NCBI GenBank assembly: GCA_035578905.1
Contig: JAQJVL010002528.1
Span: 1-64,000 of the forward strand
Direction: 5' to 3'
DNA: 64,000 nucleotides
Source of the DNA: Stictocephala bisonia
Lineage: Eukaryota > Arthropoda > Insecta > Hemiptera > Membracidae
Shown: piece by piece, positions 9,471-22,259 of the stretch
How positions within the stretch are numbered: the stretch's first letter is position 1
Layout: every line of letters starts with the position of its first letter
Notes under the pieces: model-generated
The model's database searches: none
Seen by the model: the letters and a program-made list of their open reading frames with translations, nothing else
What the model was told of the DNA's origin: nothing
Position numbers and translations under genes: made by a program

Positions 9471-11018
9471 CACTAGGCCAGTGGCATCCTCACAGGTCCC
9501 AGCCTTGTAATATATGAGGTGGTGGTGTATGTTTTTAAAAATCAAATCCAATTCCCTAACCAAAGTTAAAGCAACAACACTAGATTTTAAAATAATTTTA
9601 CTGTTGTAAAGTACAAGCTAGATCTCTAAATAATCAGTTTTAATTTTGGTTCTAAATATTTTAATCTTCTCCCTTTAAAGCTTATGCAATTATCAATAGT
9701 TTAATTCTGCCAATAACCCGTTTTAGGAGCCACTTGGTCGGGAGGGCTTTCGTTAGTCTCAAAGAGCTTTTTGCAGCCTTATGTTTACTGTGGTATTCGT
9801 ATAAATTACCTTGCATCTTCTTTCATACCTGTAATAGCCAAATGAAAGAAATCCCAAGGTCTACTTGAGTGTAGGCCCTAAGAAAAATATTGTTTTATTA
9901 TTGTTATGTTATTTTTGTGTTATTTATGTCTTGCTTCATTAAATATAATAGGTTATATTGTGAAAATATTTAATCTTCAATTGTAATAGTGTACATTTTA
10001 AATATAATGAAGATGTATAGAATGCTGTAGAGCTATCTATGCTTCAGTGGTGCAATTTTTTAAAATGTAAATATCATAGATTACTTAATTATTTGGTAAA
10101 AAGTCTGTGGTAGAAAGAAAATTAGTTTAAATAATAGAATGTCTGTTAGTGTGGTGAAATGCTGACACTAATGCTGCAACAGGTTAAAATGAAACAGTCC
10201 TCACTTTCCTTAAACATTTTGTTAAGGAGTTCTTGCTTTGTTATAGATACCAGATACATCATGAGTTCTGCATGTAATGCCGTGAGATTTTAGGATATAA
10301 CATTAAAGTAAACATTTTTTACTTAAATAATATTGCAGCATTATGAATAGTCCTTATATATAATACGTGAAGCTATTTTATTGTCAACGCAACTTCTCCC
10401 TTATTTCTCTATCAATTTGAACGATTTAGGTATCAAAAAATGCACTCCTATTTGTTGTGCAATAAGGTCTCCATTTTTCAATAATTTTACCCTAAAGGGC
10501 ACAAGAAGCTTTCAAAGAAAATTTTTTGGCCATAAGAATAACATGAAGAGAGATTTAAATTAGTCAAAAAGTAACAGCTGTTCAAATGTAAATAATGATG
10601 TTTATAATATTGAGAAGGTTATAGATCTTTCTTACTCCTAGTAATAACATTGGATGTTTATATTTTAAACTGTAAATAGGTTGCAACTCAAGTGCAATGA
10701 GTGAGCTACTAGAAATAAATTTACATGTTATGATTTTACTTAATACAGTTTAAACACTAATATTTGTTGTCAAAAGTCACATGCCTAGGCCAAAGGCTGA
10801 GGTGTCATGAGCGTAGCGAAGCAGCGAGTTAGGAGGCTGCACACAAAGCTTGCAGGGGTTCCCCTAGTAACTAATTATTATACATACAATTCTGGTTAAG
10901 TAACATAAACGGGAAACTTTTCCAGATTCAACTTCTAAGTGCTTGTTAGTAATAATTTATTTTATTACTTTGACTATATTATTATTGAGTTGAGTGCCAA
11001 GAGTGTCCCCTGTTTCAG

Positions 11019-11891
11019 GAGGGTTATGTCCAGCAAGTTCCTTGCAAAGTATTTGTTGGGCGCTGTACTGAAGATATAAATGCTGAAGACTTGCGTTCAT
11101 ATTTTTCCAAATACGGAGAAGTAACTGATGTATTTATACCAAAGCCTTTCCGAGCCTTTGCATTTGTGACATTCTTGGACCCAGATATCGCCCAAGCTCT
11201 GTGTGGAGAGGACCATATTATTAAAGGAGTTTCAGTGCATGTGTCTGAGGCAGCACCCAAGAGTGACATGAACGGACGAGCATTTAACCCAGGCATGGGA
11301 CCACGGCCATCCAGCGGCAGGGAGCCCAAGAATTATGGAGGACAGTTTGGAGGTGGGTCGGGCGGGGGACACATGTACCATCCACAACAGCACCAGGGGG
11401 GTAATATGGGGGGCCATGGAGGTATGTATCATCAGCCCCCAGGAAACAGAGGAAATATAGATATGCCTAACCTACAAGCCTTAGGGATTACAGGCCAAGG
11501 CAATCCCGGAGGTCAGAGTGGGGGTCAAAGTATGCAAAACACTCCACTTAGTATGGGTACCTTGAATCTCAGTGCTCTTCCCATGAACCCGGCTTTAGTT
11601 GCAGCAGCACTGAATCAAGCAGGTTGGGGAATAATCAGCAACTTGCAAGGGGGACCTCAGCAGGGGGCCCCACAGGGGGATGGAAATGCGCCTCAGTTCT
11701 CCAACCAAGGTGGGCCGGGCTTTGGGCAGCAGGGAGGGGGTTCGGGGGGACCTAATTTTCTTAATTGGATGAACACAGGAGGGGGTGGGGGAGAGCCAGT
11801 TCCCCCTGGCTCGCAAGGTTCTAATGGACCGTCCCAACAGGGAAGCTGGTCTCAGAGTTCAGCCGACAAAAAATTTCTCAATTATAACTGA
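11019..11891 (+). CDS. TBPH: TDP-43 orthologue, last coding exon (RRM2 and C-tail)
   Basis: Acceptor CCCTGTTTCAG precedes 11019; 290 codons then TGA at 11889-11891. RRM2 fills roughly residues 8-82 of this exon: KVFVGR (RNP-2, residues 10-15), [28 protein letters not shown] (RNP-1, residues 45-52), [16 protein letters not shown]. The rest is a low-complexity Gly/Gln/Asn/Ser tail, as in TDP-43, with a short conserved segment near residues 187-205 ([18 protein letters not shown]) equivalent to the helix that drives self-association and phase separation. The frame is intact and in phase with the exon at 6703. The tail is much more Gly-rich than the surrounding DNA would predict, which indicates selection. 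Orthology is firm; tail function is inferred from the family. Confidence 0.96.
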   Translation, partial: EGYVQQVPCKVFVGRCTEDINAEDLRSYFSKYGEVTDVFIPKPFRAFAFVTFLDPDIAQALCGEDHIIKGVSVHVSEAAPKSDMNGRAFNPGMGPRPSSGREPKNYGGQFGGGSGGGHMYHPQQHQGGNMGGHGGMYHQPPGNRGNIDMPNLQALGITGQGNPGGQSGGQSMQNTPLSMGTLNLSALPMNPALVAAALNQAGWGIISNLQGGPQQGAPQGDGNAPQFSNQGGPGFGQQGGGSGGPNFLNWMNTGGGGGEPVPPGSQGSNGPSQQGSWSQSSADKKFLNYN

Positions 11892-11932
11892 GTTGTTTGA
11901 GTGGTGTGAATGTGTTTGTGGTATGTGTTTGG
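11892..11932 (+). promoter_or_regulatory. UG-rich tract after the TBPH stop codon
   Basis: The 41 bases after the stop contain almost only G and T, with several TGTG, GTGTG and TTTG steps (for example GTGTGAATGTGTTTGTGG). TDP-43 binds UG-rich RNA, and human TDP-43 limits its own level through a binding region in its 3' UTR. This tract is a plausible counterpart; the role is inference. Confidence 0.5.
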
Positions 11933-14090
11933 ATATTTATTTATTAAGTAAAAGTGAAAATGTATTTGTCCCACAGATGATGGTTCCTTCAGCTATAAAA
12001 CATTAATCCTCACAGTAGTAAGGTCCAATTTGTTAAAAGTATTACTGCATTTAGCGAATGGCAGAATAGAACTCTAGTAGCTGTTGTATGGTGAGTTTAT
12101 TACTGTAGTTGACATATGCCTTCAGTATGTATGATGTGTTTCTAGCTATCAATGATTACCATGTTAAGGTTGCTTTAATTTTACCAATTAATTTGATTGG
12201 TAAATTCATGAAGTGAATGTTTTGTTGTTTTGACTGGATTTTAATCTGTGACTGAGCAAATGAATTGTGTATGGCAAGTGAGAAGTTGTCAAAAATGTTA
12301 ATAAGAAATTACAAAGACCATAAAAAGTAAAATCTGTAAATGAAGGTATCAAAATATTGTTATTGATTAATGATTAAGGGTTACATTTTGTTCTTGTAAA
12401 GTTTACTTATTTGATTCCTTTAACAGAATAATTTAGTTGTATCATATAATCAAATTCACATTGTACATACAGTTTAAGATTATAGAGTATTGCCATTGTA
12501 ATACTGTGTTTTACTCTAATATTAACCTTTAGTTGGACAAACTGCTTTTTGTTGCAATTTTAATGTGAACATAAGTAATTAGTTTTTATACGTTAAATCA
12601 ATAGTATTTTGAAAGCCTCAGAAAGCTTCCAGTCAAGACGTTTTGACTGCATTCAAAATTGATTAAAAATGAGGTGTTAGTTTTGTATTTTATTTAAAAT
12701 TTTTATTTCATTTAAAACACCAAGGAACCAAAATTTATATTTGTTTCTTTGCCAACTTGCTACATTGGTTTTCACTTTTCCTTGATGCAAGAAGGTTTTT
12801 ATTTTTATAAAACACTATCTATAAAATAAGTGGTGGTTATAGAAGTTATATAAAAGTTTTTGACAATCTGTGTTGTACAGTATTTATAGATTTACTAGTT
12901 TCAATTGTACAATGTCTTATCCCTGTAAGGCATTAATTGTTAATATTTGGGAAATTACTATGCCCATTGAGGTTGGTCAAATTTTGTTTCTCTTTTTCAA
13001 CATCTGTTGAGATCAGACGCAGAAAATTTAGAAAAGATAAAGCAAACTATTTAAGCAAAATTTACGAAAAACATAGTTTGCATCCTGTTGAAAGTAAAAT
13101 TTTGTTTAAATTCAGAATTCAAAATTGAATTAGCACTAAATAATGTTGCAGTAATTATTGAAGAAAATCCTGTTTAAAACTTGAAAATCTTGTTTTAAGT
13201 AGGAGTTTTTTTTAGTTAATATAGTCTGAAAACAATTTTTTCATGAAGACATTTTCAGTTGTGTTTAGAATTCTAAAAAGTATGAAGTTTCATTACATCT
13301 TTTAGTAAAGTGTTAAAAACTAATATATGTTTTCTGGTTTAAGAGGAAATAATCATATTTGATTAGCAATGTAAAAACAAAAATAACATTCTGTGTAATA
13401 TCACAATACAAGTGGTGTTAATAACACTTGCAGAAGCAGTTTAGTTGACAACGATGACAGTTGAATCGTAACAGGGCCTGGGAAGTCGATTTTTCGAGGC
13501 CAAACACCACAAAATAGACTATTAATAGATTGATTGTGTTTATAGAATTTTGTTGACAGAAATAACTTCATAACCATTGTTATACATAATTTTACTTAAT
13601 ACAACAAGACTGGTTGATAACTCTCAGACTAACAGAACTTTTCATACAGGTTATGGTTTCATTCTGTGGCAAACATGGTCTCTTCCAAATAAATAGTATA
13701 ACTAGCGCCAACTAAATCCTGCTCTGGCTCGGCCGCCACTAGCCAAACTTTGTACTACGGCTAAAGGAACTGCCTCTACCACCCGAGCATGAGGGTAGAT
13801 TTATTGCCCTTTCAACTCCTGGGCTCCACTATAAGAAGTTGTTTATGAGTTAAAATGCTAAAAAAAAGCAGTAAAATTCTTTGAATTAATCGTAATCAGC
13901 GTAACCATAGCATCAAAATAATAATAAATAACATACAACATTTTAGTAATTTGCCTATCATTGTCATTATCGATGTAATTTTATTGTTCAAAAAATATTT
14001 GTTATTTGGTTTGAATCAGGCTTTGAACTTTTTATTCAAAAGAGGGTTATTGGGTCTATTTATTGTGAATGTACAACAATTTTAATACAG
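11933..14090 (+). other. TBPH 3' UTR and downstream spacer
   Basis: No coding frame is supported. A CCCACAG acceptor-like site lies at 11970-11976. AT-rich sequence free of recognisable repeats runs to about 13400 and may be a long 3' UTR; the first clean AATAAA downstream is near 13687. A GC-richer patch at 13700-13840 was not recognised. Confidence 0.45.
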
Positions 14091-14094
14091 TACA

Positions 14095-15850
14095 GTCTCT
14101 GTAATCCGGCCCTGCACCAGTCCGAAACATCCAGTAATCTGGTACTCGTTATGGGTGGGTGGGTGGCACTCGTTATGGGTGGCAGTTTTCATGTTGCTGC
14201 AGGCACGCGACCTACAGACAAAAGCTGTAAACACACATTGTGTCCTGTTGTTTCCCTACACGGCTGCTCAATTCTATCTTGTTTATTTGCTAGTTGTCTT
14301 TGTACGTGACGTCTTGTGTGAGTGCCTTGTTATCTTTTCAATGGCAGGGAAACGTTAACACATAAAACTAACCTTAAATATAAAAAGTACGAAATATTGA
14401 AACAACTGGAAAAGAGTAAAAAGTTATTTCATTTCTCCACTGAGTATAACATCGGACATGCAACTGTTCACGACAAAAAGAAGAAGGAGCAGATTGAATC
14501 CTTTTTCAAGAATAATGATTCCAAAGTTTGTGGAAGAAAGACTTTAAAAACGGGTGAGTTTCCACAAGTGGAAGATGCACTTTATGCATGTTTCATGCAA
14601 GAGAGGAACAGAAACACTCCAATATCAGGTGAGCTTCTAATGGAAAAAGCTAAACTATTGTATAGTAAAATTATGAAAAAAGGACGATCTTCGTGCTAGT
14701 GTCGATTGGCTAGACAAATTCAAAAAAATATTTGGAATTTGAATTTTACCCTTAACTGGCAAAAATATTTCATGTGACGTTGAATCTGTGGCACCCTTTA
14801 TTGAAAAGTTTAAGAAAATTGTTGAAGAAATGAACCTAGGCCCAGAGCAAATTTATAATGCAGACGAGAGTGGGTTGTTTTGGCGTCTTCTGCCCACCGA
14901 GAATCTTTTGGTCCACCGAGCAGAGGTTAGTGCTCCAGGTCGCAAATTGGTTAAGGATAGGATCACTTTTATGCCTTGTGCGAATGCCAGTGGTATCCAC
15001 AAGCTGCAATTGCTTGTAATAGGCAAATCAAGACTCCTTATAGCGTTTAAAAACGTAAATTTGCCTGTTCTGTACAAAAACTAATCGAAGGGATGGATGA
15101 CAAAAACTCTGTTTACTGATAGGTTTTATTCCATCAATCAAACAATTTTTGAAAAAACAAAACCTACCCCCAAAAGCTCTGTTGATTCTGGACAACTGTC
15201 TTATCTGAAGATGGTCAGATTTGCATATTATATTTGCCCCCTAATGTGACCCCGATAATTCAGCCTATGGACCAGAATGTTATACAAACTGTAAAAACGA
15301 GTTACAAAAAAAGTCTTTTATACAGTGTTTTATCAAATGAAGGAAGTGTTGTAGAAGCGTTGAAAGATACTAATCTTAAAGATGTTTTTCATTTAGCATG
15401 TGCTTGAGAAAAGCTAACTACAAAAACTATTGTTTGTTCATCGGGAAATTTGTGGCCGACTCTAAATTTATTGAAAGCCTATAAAAATACAAACAAAAAT
15501 GACTCTGACAAGCATCAACTACAAGATGACGATCTCAATATCTTAAGGATGTAATTGCTGAACAGCTTGTTGATGACCTCGAGGACCTTACAGTAGGTGA
15601 TGTAAATGAGTGGTTAGCTGGAGATGCAGAACAGCAGCCGGTCATGAAAGATGATGAAATCGTTGAAGACGTATGTACTGGAGAGGGATAGCGGTGTCGA
15701 GGACAATGTGGTGGGGGAACCAGATGTTCCAGCACAGCCTACAGTAAACAATGGCTCTGAAATCATTTGCCACTGCAATCACAAGCCCTGCAATATATTT
15801 ACAAATGTTATGTACATAAATATTTATATTCCTAAATTAAAATAATTATA
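14095..15850 (+). pseudogene. Tigger/pogo (jerky-like) transposase, dead
   Basis: Begins with a terminal repeat-like CAGTCTCTGTAATCCGGC and encodes, in changing frames, a CENP-B/jerky-type transposase: YKKYEILKQLEKSKK (helix-turn-helix), VCGRKTLKTGEFPQVEDAL with MQERNRNTPISGELLMEKAK (CENP-B-type DNA-binding region), then the DDE domain with QIYNADESGLFWRLLP (first Asp), LILDNCL (second Asp) and LPPNVTPIIQPMDQNVI (third Asp). All three catalytic Asp are present, but several stops and frameshifts (for example around 14699, 15084 and 15230) inactivate it. The right terminal repeat was not found. The 495 bp MITE at 5730 shares this type of terminus. Confidence 0.85.
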
Positions 15851-15879
15851 ACTAATCTCTCTTTGCAAATAATTAATTG

Positions 15880-16310
15880 TGATACAGTATTAATATACTC
15901 ATATTTACAATACCAAACATATCAAGTTGATTTTCTGTAAAGTTCTCATCACTGTCACTTTCAGCAAGGTTTATTGCAATGTGGTCTACAAAAACCTCAA
16001 CTATATCTTCACGTTTTACATTCTCATTTACTATTTGAATTTCATGGCATCAATTTTTACCCAATCCGTAGCTCCAATAGAATCGATTTTACATTTTACA
16101 AGATTCGTGATGCCTGTCATAGTAAACGCAGTGTTATACATTGCTACATGTGACTTAATTTGCGGCCATATCAATTCAATTGCATTTAAATCTGGATGGT
16201 ATAGAGGCAACCATAACACTACAAGTCCTACCTTCTCAAATATGTCTTATAAATTTAAAAGCTCAGTCTTACACATATCCGTGCTATGAGGAATATTACT
16301 AAGTACAGGA
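15880..16310 (-). pseudogene. DDE_3-type transposase C-terminal fragment
   Basis: On the - strand an open stretch reads FEKVGLVVLWLPLYHPDLN, then AIELIWPQIKSHVAMYNTAF, and further VKREDIVEVFVDHIAINL. LP.YHPDLNAIELIW is the third block of IS630/Tc1-type DDE transposases (Asp followed by N-x-IE-x-IW) found in many uncharacterised insect proteins. The earlier DDE blocks are absent. No element ends could be placed. Confidence 0.6.
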
Positions 16311-17247
16311 GGCATACTGCGTATACTAAGCACAACACATAACGCACAATTTACTGGACATTTGGCAGTTTTTGACTGACTTATAAGTGATTTGTCTGTC
16401 TTCTCAGACAATTATATGTACAATGTACAGACACAATTCTCGAGTACAATAAGACCCTACTAAGGGAAGGGCCCGTCCCTTTGGAAGCAATAAAATCATA
16501 AACTTGGTCGGCTCGTTACAAAGAAAACCAATGTTTTCAGGCTTGCATGGGTTTTGCCCCGCACCCTCACTCTCAGGGCAGGCAGTCAGAACAGGATTTA
16601 GTTTGCATGACTTAAAGCAATAACAATGGGTAAAATATTCACTATTAAAATTAGGGACAATTGTTACAAAATAATTAGAATTGGTATCTCAAATACAAAA
16701 CTTAGTTAGATTTAATTTTTTTTCCTTCTCAGTAATGAAACTTTGAATGAACAAAATAATAATAATAAAAACGATGAATTGAATTAATAAAATTTCAACT
16801 TATTGGTTCTCAGGTATTATATGATTACATTTGTCAAAATGATTTGGTTTTAATAAAGAATAGAATGAAGTTATGAGTTTGCCTAGAGAGATTGAGGTTG
16901 TATGAGTGTTTTGATTGGAAGGGATTTCTTCAACTAGCTTCTATTATTTCATGAATGAGTAAGATAATGGAATTTATTGAATGTTTGAAAAATCATGTAT
17001 ATACAAACAATATCTACGAACAATAACTTCTGTAAAAAATCAAAGTGATTTAATTTAATCTGTGATAATGAAATTAAGGGGAAAGGATTATTTAATTAAA
17101 CCAATACACTATATATTTTGTTTTTAATAATTAACTGTAACAACATATTTGGTGACCAATTTTCAGTCAATCAATTGCAGTCTTGGAGCTTAATGGTGCG
17201 AGAGGAAAACGGTCACTAGCAAAAGAAATTTATATTTTTGCAATTTA
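16311..17247. other. Spacer, nothing recognised
   Basis: AT-rich with a more GC-balanced patch at 16430-16620 that carries no conserved frame. No repeat boundary or RNA gene was seen. Confidence 0.5.
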
Positions 17248-18077
17248 CAGGGTGAAACTAAAAAGTTGTCCTGGCTTTATATTCTCGATTCTACATCTAA
17301 TTTACAGCATAAAATGAAGGATAAAGTTTTATCGATTTCCGTTCCATTTAGTGTTGTATCTGTCTGTGTACTTTACAACAAAATAAATAACTCAAGAATG
17401 GTTTGACCAACTGACTTGAAATTTTGCACAGTACTTAATACTAACAATATTAAACAGTAAAAAAGTAGCCATTGACGGTAGTTTAAAACTTAAATCACAA
17501 TATCTTGTAAACTGTTGGGTTCATCAGTTTTACTGAAAACCATGGTTTTTAGCTAATCTTATAACTAATCTATTGGTATCTTTATTTTGATTGCAAGTCT
17601 ATTACAAGTGAAGTTTTGGTAAAAAATGTATTTTACTTCAAGTATTTACACTAACCAGATAGTGCAGTAAAATACAGTTTTTTACTAAAACTCCACTAAT
17701 AATAGGCTCACATATAAAATTATGATACCAATAATAGATTTATTATAAAATATATAAAAATTATTGTTTCTGTGTGAAATTGATGAACCTAACAGTTAAC
17801 AAAATATTTTAGTTTTAACAACCGGCATACTGAAATAGCTAAAGATAACTCAATGGCTAATTTTACACTGTATAATAGTGTTAATTCAAATATCTGTGTA
17901 AAATGTTTAAGTCAATCGATCAAACCATTCTTGAGTTTTAACTTTTTTGTAAAAAAACTCAGACAGAAATAAAACGGAGCAGAACTCAATAAAGCTTGAT
18001 CCTTCATTTTCTGCTCTGTATTAGGTGTAGAATCCTATTATATGTAGCCAGGACATTTTTATAATTTCACCTTGTGT
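17248..18077. mobile_element. Full-length foldback element
   Basis: The element starts CAGGGTGAAACTAAAAAGTT and ends in the inverted, diverged form (TAATTTCACCTTG). Inverted similarity is not limited to the ends. GTCCTGGCT pairs with AGCCAGGAC, AAAATGAAGGAT with ATCCTTCATTTT, CTCAAGAATGGTTTGA with TCAAACCATTCTTGAG, and near the centre AGTTTTGGTAAAAAATG has its inverse around 17670-17695. The whole 830 bp is thus one long hairpin centred near 17655. No coding frame. CAGGGT ends next to TA place it loosely with Tc1-like elements. Confidence 0.85.
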
Positions 18078-19180
18078 AAAATATATATATGTTTATATAT
18101 TTATCAGTTATGATAATGTTATTTATTGTATTGCTTTATATGATTTAGATTTGTCAAAGTGAACATTCTTAAAAAAAAAAGTAAAACTTGTATAACTTGT
18201 TAGATTTGTAATCTGATACATAAATTACATGTGACTTACTTCAGGATGAGAGTAGAACTCTGTCTAATATATATTTGACAATAAAGTCAGTTTGGGAGGG
18301 ATCAACTTTACTTGCTCAAGGCTCAAGGCAATGTAAAAAGGTTATGTGAGTGCCAGTATTGCGCATGCAGTGTGCAAGCAAGCGTGTTCTAGTAGTGTGA
18401 ATCTGACTGATGTGAGAAGAAGAGGTGGCTGAGCGAACGGTTGCCGAGCTGAGAGAGAACTAAGGTGAGCGAATGAGTTGAGTTATTGTGTTTGAATGTT
18501 TTTCAGTTTGTAAATATTGCTTGTATCACCCATTAACATGTTTGAGTGAAGACTAACACAGAACGTGCACTAATTATGGACAATTAATCACACTCATCTA
18601 GAAAACATGATTAGAGCATTTAATTTTCATAATATTGAATGTATTTTAAATTTGTTACTATGTAATTGTAATATCAAATAATTTAAACTTTATTTTCCAA
18701 AAATATCTTCAGTTAATTTTATTTTGTTTTCTTCAGTACAACATTGTTAAATCTTTCTTTTTTTCTTTAAGTTAATTTGATTAAGACTTGAAATGAAAGG
18801 ACAAGATTGGTTATATTAGCAGTGAAACTATTGGTCAAGAATTTTGCTGTTTTAGCTTGATAGCATATGAAATGTAATATTTTAAATGTTACTGAAAAAC
18901 ATATTTTTACAAATTTAAAGATTGCGCATTCTGGGATGTAGGTGATAATTATATAATATGGTGGATATAACGTAATTATTTTGTTTTTTTACTATTTTCA
19001 CAAACATATATAAAGAATAAAAAATCATTTGTCAACAGCATATTATGTGGTAATAATATCATATGAATCGTAAGTATTGTAGGGGTTATTTTTACGTTTC
19101 AAAATGTCATCATCAGTAGGTTGTCTGCATGTTTTTTATGATAAATAATTATGAACTATTTTGTAATCATTAGTTTATTT
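18078..19180. other. Spacer with a candidate untranslated 5' exon
   Basis: Mostly AT-rich. A locally GC-richer, ATG-poor stretch from an initiator-like TCAGTTT (18287) to a strong donor CTAAG/GTGAGC (18464/18465) could be a non-coding first exon on the + strand. No matching downstream exon was found, so this is only a candidate. Confidence 0.25.
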
Positions 19181-21545
19181 TAGAGGTGCGTGATTCATCG
19201 AAATGCATTGAAAAATGGATTCGATGTTGAACTAGTAAAAATTTCGATGCATAAAAAATATCACAATGCAACAATAGTACCATATGCACCAGCAATATTG
19301 ATGTCTCAGAATTATTCTGATGCGTCAAAATGTTATTAGAAGAATTAGTACGAAAAAATGTCATTTTGTTCAAAAATATTTTATTAAATTATTTTAATAT
19401 TTACAGTTCAGGGGCTATAAATTATGAATTAATATTTTATTGGTGCTCTTTTAGAACAGATACTTTATAAATAACATTTTACTGTTAAATAGTCGTAAAA
19501 GTTATTGAGTTTGTTTTCATTCTGTTTGGTTGGTCGTTCCGAGTAATAGCGACAAGCGTGAACAGATAAACAAAACTGATAACAAATACAGACTTATACA
19601 TGTTAGTATAAGTCAGTCAAGACATGTGTATATAAGTACCATAATTTACGTTCCTGCGGCGTACCACGAATCAGTGGGACATTCCCATACAGACAGTCCC
19701 ATCTATTTCAGTTGGTTGGCAACTATTTTGGGATCTGTATTTAATAAAATAAAGGTTTTCTGAAAATGGTAACTTTATTTCTGAAAGGCCTAACAAAATT
19801 AAAAATTTATTTACTGGAATGTTTGTTACATCTTATAATATTAAATAAGAGTTGTTACCTATTTATTTGGAATAGTGAAATAAATTAGGTTCTTATTGTG
19901 TTTGTTTAAGAAAATGCTTATAGGGAGTCACTTTTATGACTTCTTATAACTTTCTGTCTCTACAGTCTGTTCTATTTACAAAACATTTCCTATGCAAAAA
20001 CAATATTATATCTTGTTTTTAAGTTCATTTGTTTAGTATTTTTAACAATTCTCATTTATGTTTGACCTTAGGAACTGTTTCTAAAATACATCAATTTAAA
20101 TAATTGTTATTTGAAAAAATGTTGAATTAAACGTTAATTATTAAAAACAACTCTATGAACTCTCAAGATTTGTATGGTAAATACTTTAAATATAATTAAT
20201 ATAAAAATCAATGCATTCAATAAATCACATTTTATTGGATATGCTGATACTGTTTTCCCAACTTAAATATATTTGCTTAACAGTAATAAATTACGTGATT
20301 TTTAAAAATGTATCCATCCATGTATGTAACTTAACATTTATATATATTTCTGACAACCTCATCATCGGTAGAAAATTAAACCTCTCCACTTCTATTTTAA
20401 AATATTTGTGATTTATTGGGCTTTACTGCATTTTGTAAGGCCTACATCTTATATTTCTTATATTATTTTTAATTTGCCTTCTTAAACTTAAGCCTACAAA
20501 TATAGTTTATTTTTGTATTACTGCTTCATAAATATATTATTAATTAGATAACATTTTTATGATCAATAAATGTGTTTTAACCCTTCGTGAGCGTATGCCG
20601 AGCGAGCGGTGTGCGTATATATACACACACACTATTTTTAGCTCAATGAGCGTATGCCGGGAATACCCCTCATATGAAATTTGAGTTTGTTTAATCCCCA
20701 CCCTGCCTCCCAAGGTCACACGCAATTCGTTATAAGTCATATTTCACCCATCCACCATCCCTTACCTACCCCCTCCGACCCTCCTCTCTCTATATCTTGT
20801 GACGTTGTTAGTCCAGCGTCCAGTACTTCGTCTGCTACATTCTGCGTCGAACACTGTTTACTTAGACACTTCGGTTTAGAGTTACTTTGGCTTATGAATT
20901 TGATTAGTTTTGTTTATTTTATTTATGTAATTTAGTTCTGTTTACTTTTGCAAAACCTGCCAGGAAAAGCCTCACTTGCATCCAGAAATCTGCTTTGAGG
21001 CATATCATACTAAATAGAATTATGCTTGAATACACTTGTTGTAATGTTTATTCATTAGATTATAAAATCAAAAGGAATTAACAACTAATTAGTATTTTAT
21101 TTCAAACTTACCTAATAACTGATTTTAGTAGATCAAGCTAATTACGGGTAAAAACGTACAAAACAATTTCTCTTAGAGCGAATGACGTATATATACGCAA
21201 GTATTATTTTTGGAAAAATGTAAAAAAAAAATTTTGGCCAAATGTTAGTTCATTTTGCATATAATAGTTAATTTTGAAGCATAATATTATATATTAGTAA
21301 GAAATTTAGCAGTGACCCAACCAAGTTTCAGAAATGCTTATGTTAAGAGTATAAATTATCGCCAAGGTTAAATTATCATTCTTTGTATTAGCATGATACC
21401 TGTAACACAAGGTATTATTGTTACTCTGTAACTTTCAAAATTTAAATAAAAGCCATGAATTTTGTGTGCAATGATTCAAATTAAAATTCTTTGATTTGCA
21501 TCCATACATCGATTCAAACAAAAATTGCTGCATCGCGCACCCCTA
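19181..21545. mobile_element. hAT-like non-autonomous element, family 1
   Basis: Left end TAGAGGTGCGTGATTCATCG, right end the imperfect inverse (TGCTGCATCGCGCACCCCTA). Flanks (TTTATTTT and ACTATTTT) fit an imperfect 8 bp duplication. Short inverted GGGTGCGYGAT ends with an 8 bp duplication fit hAT. Inside, no transposase was recognised. A TTAA element end starts at 20577. Related fragments occur at 37804 and 53588. Confidence 0.65.
20577..20690. mobile_element. TTAA element, left end only
   Basis: TTAACCCTTCGTGAGCGTAT begins a piggyBac-like terminus with a direct subterminal repeat TGAGCGTATGCCG (20588 and 20648) and a TATATATACACACACAC tract. No inverted partner CGAAGGGTTAA was seen, so the right end is lost or diverged; a related GCG-TATATATAC motif occurs near 21180-21200. 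Confidence 0.5.
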
Positions 21546-22259
21546 CTATTTTTGTCCTTATATTATTATCACCAATTGATTTCCATTAAAAGGATTTTAA
21601 CTTTTTAGCAGACAAATGATTGCATTAATTGAAATGGTTGGCTTTTTAGATGTAATGTTGTACAATATAATGTGAAATTATATGAAGTTAAGTAATTATA
21701 ACATTATTTTACCATAATTCAAGTTTGGCGCTCTCTTAAGTAAATTTACTATCCAAACAAATTAGAAAATTCTTTAGTAAATCAACCCGATACATCTACT
21801 TTTTGCTCAATCATAAACTTTCTCTTGAAAGCTGATTAGGTTAAAATCAAAATGAACAATTTGTATATAAAACACACACTAAACATTGGATTATATCTTA
21901 CCCTGTACCTACTTTGCTTCAGGAATGAAATGAAATTATTTTGTCTACAAAATGAGTCAAGAAGTTTTCACAATATTTATGTAAAGAATATATTTCTTCA
22001 CCTACAGTTTTTATGCGAGATATTCTTTTAATGCAAAACAAAGTCTTGAAAGACAATATAGTTGAAAGAAAGAGTAAAAAATAAGTCCTCTCTTAGCCCT
22101 AATTGGGACTTTGGCAATGCTGTCTTATGAATTATTCCAAACTTCAGCTGAATCTATTACTCTATGTCAGTTAAATAATAAGTCCATATCCTTTGTTTTA
22201 GAAGAATATAACTCTTGATTTTTATACTGAATTCTCTAGATCTATAAAACAATTGTTTA
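21546..22259. other. Spacer, nothing recognised
   Basis: AT-rich, with many stops in all frames; no conserved frame or repeat end. Confidence 0.5.

Larger units (their letters stand above)
6844..11018 (+). other. TBPH intron loaded with retroelements
   Basis: A GT..AG intron of 4,175 bp that separates the RRM1 and RRM2 exons. It contains a LINE C-terminus, a (TA)n tract, a minisatellite patch, a Penelope remnant and a LINE RT fragment, all in the same sense as TBPH. From 9480 to 11018 nothing coding is visible; a GC-richer patch at 10785-10865 contains GAGCGTAGCGAAGCAGCGAG, a motif type often seen in insect repeats. Confidence 0.85.

Noticed and set aside
10381..10563. 60-residue + strand frame in the TBPH intron
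   Set aside because: Compositionally ordinary, no recognised motif, and no splice sites that would link it to TBPH.
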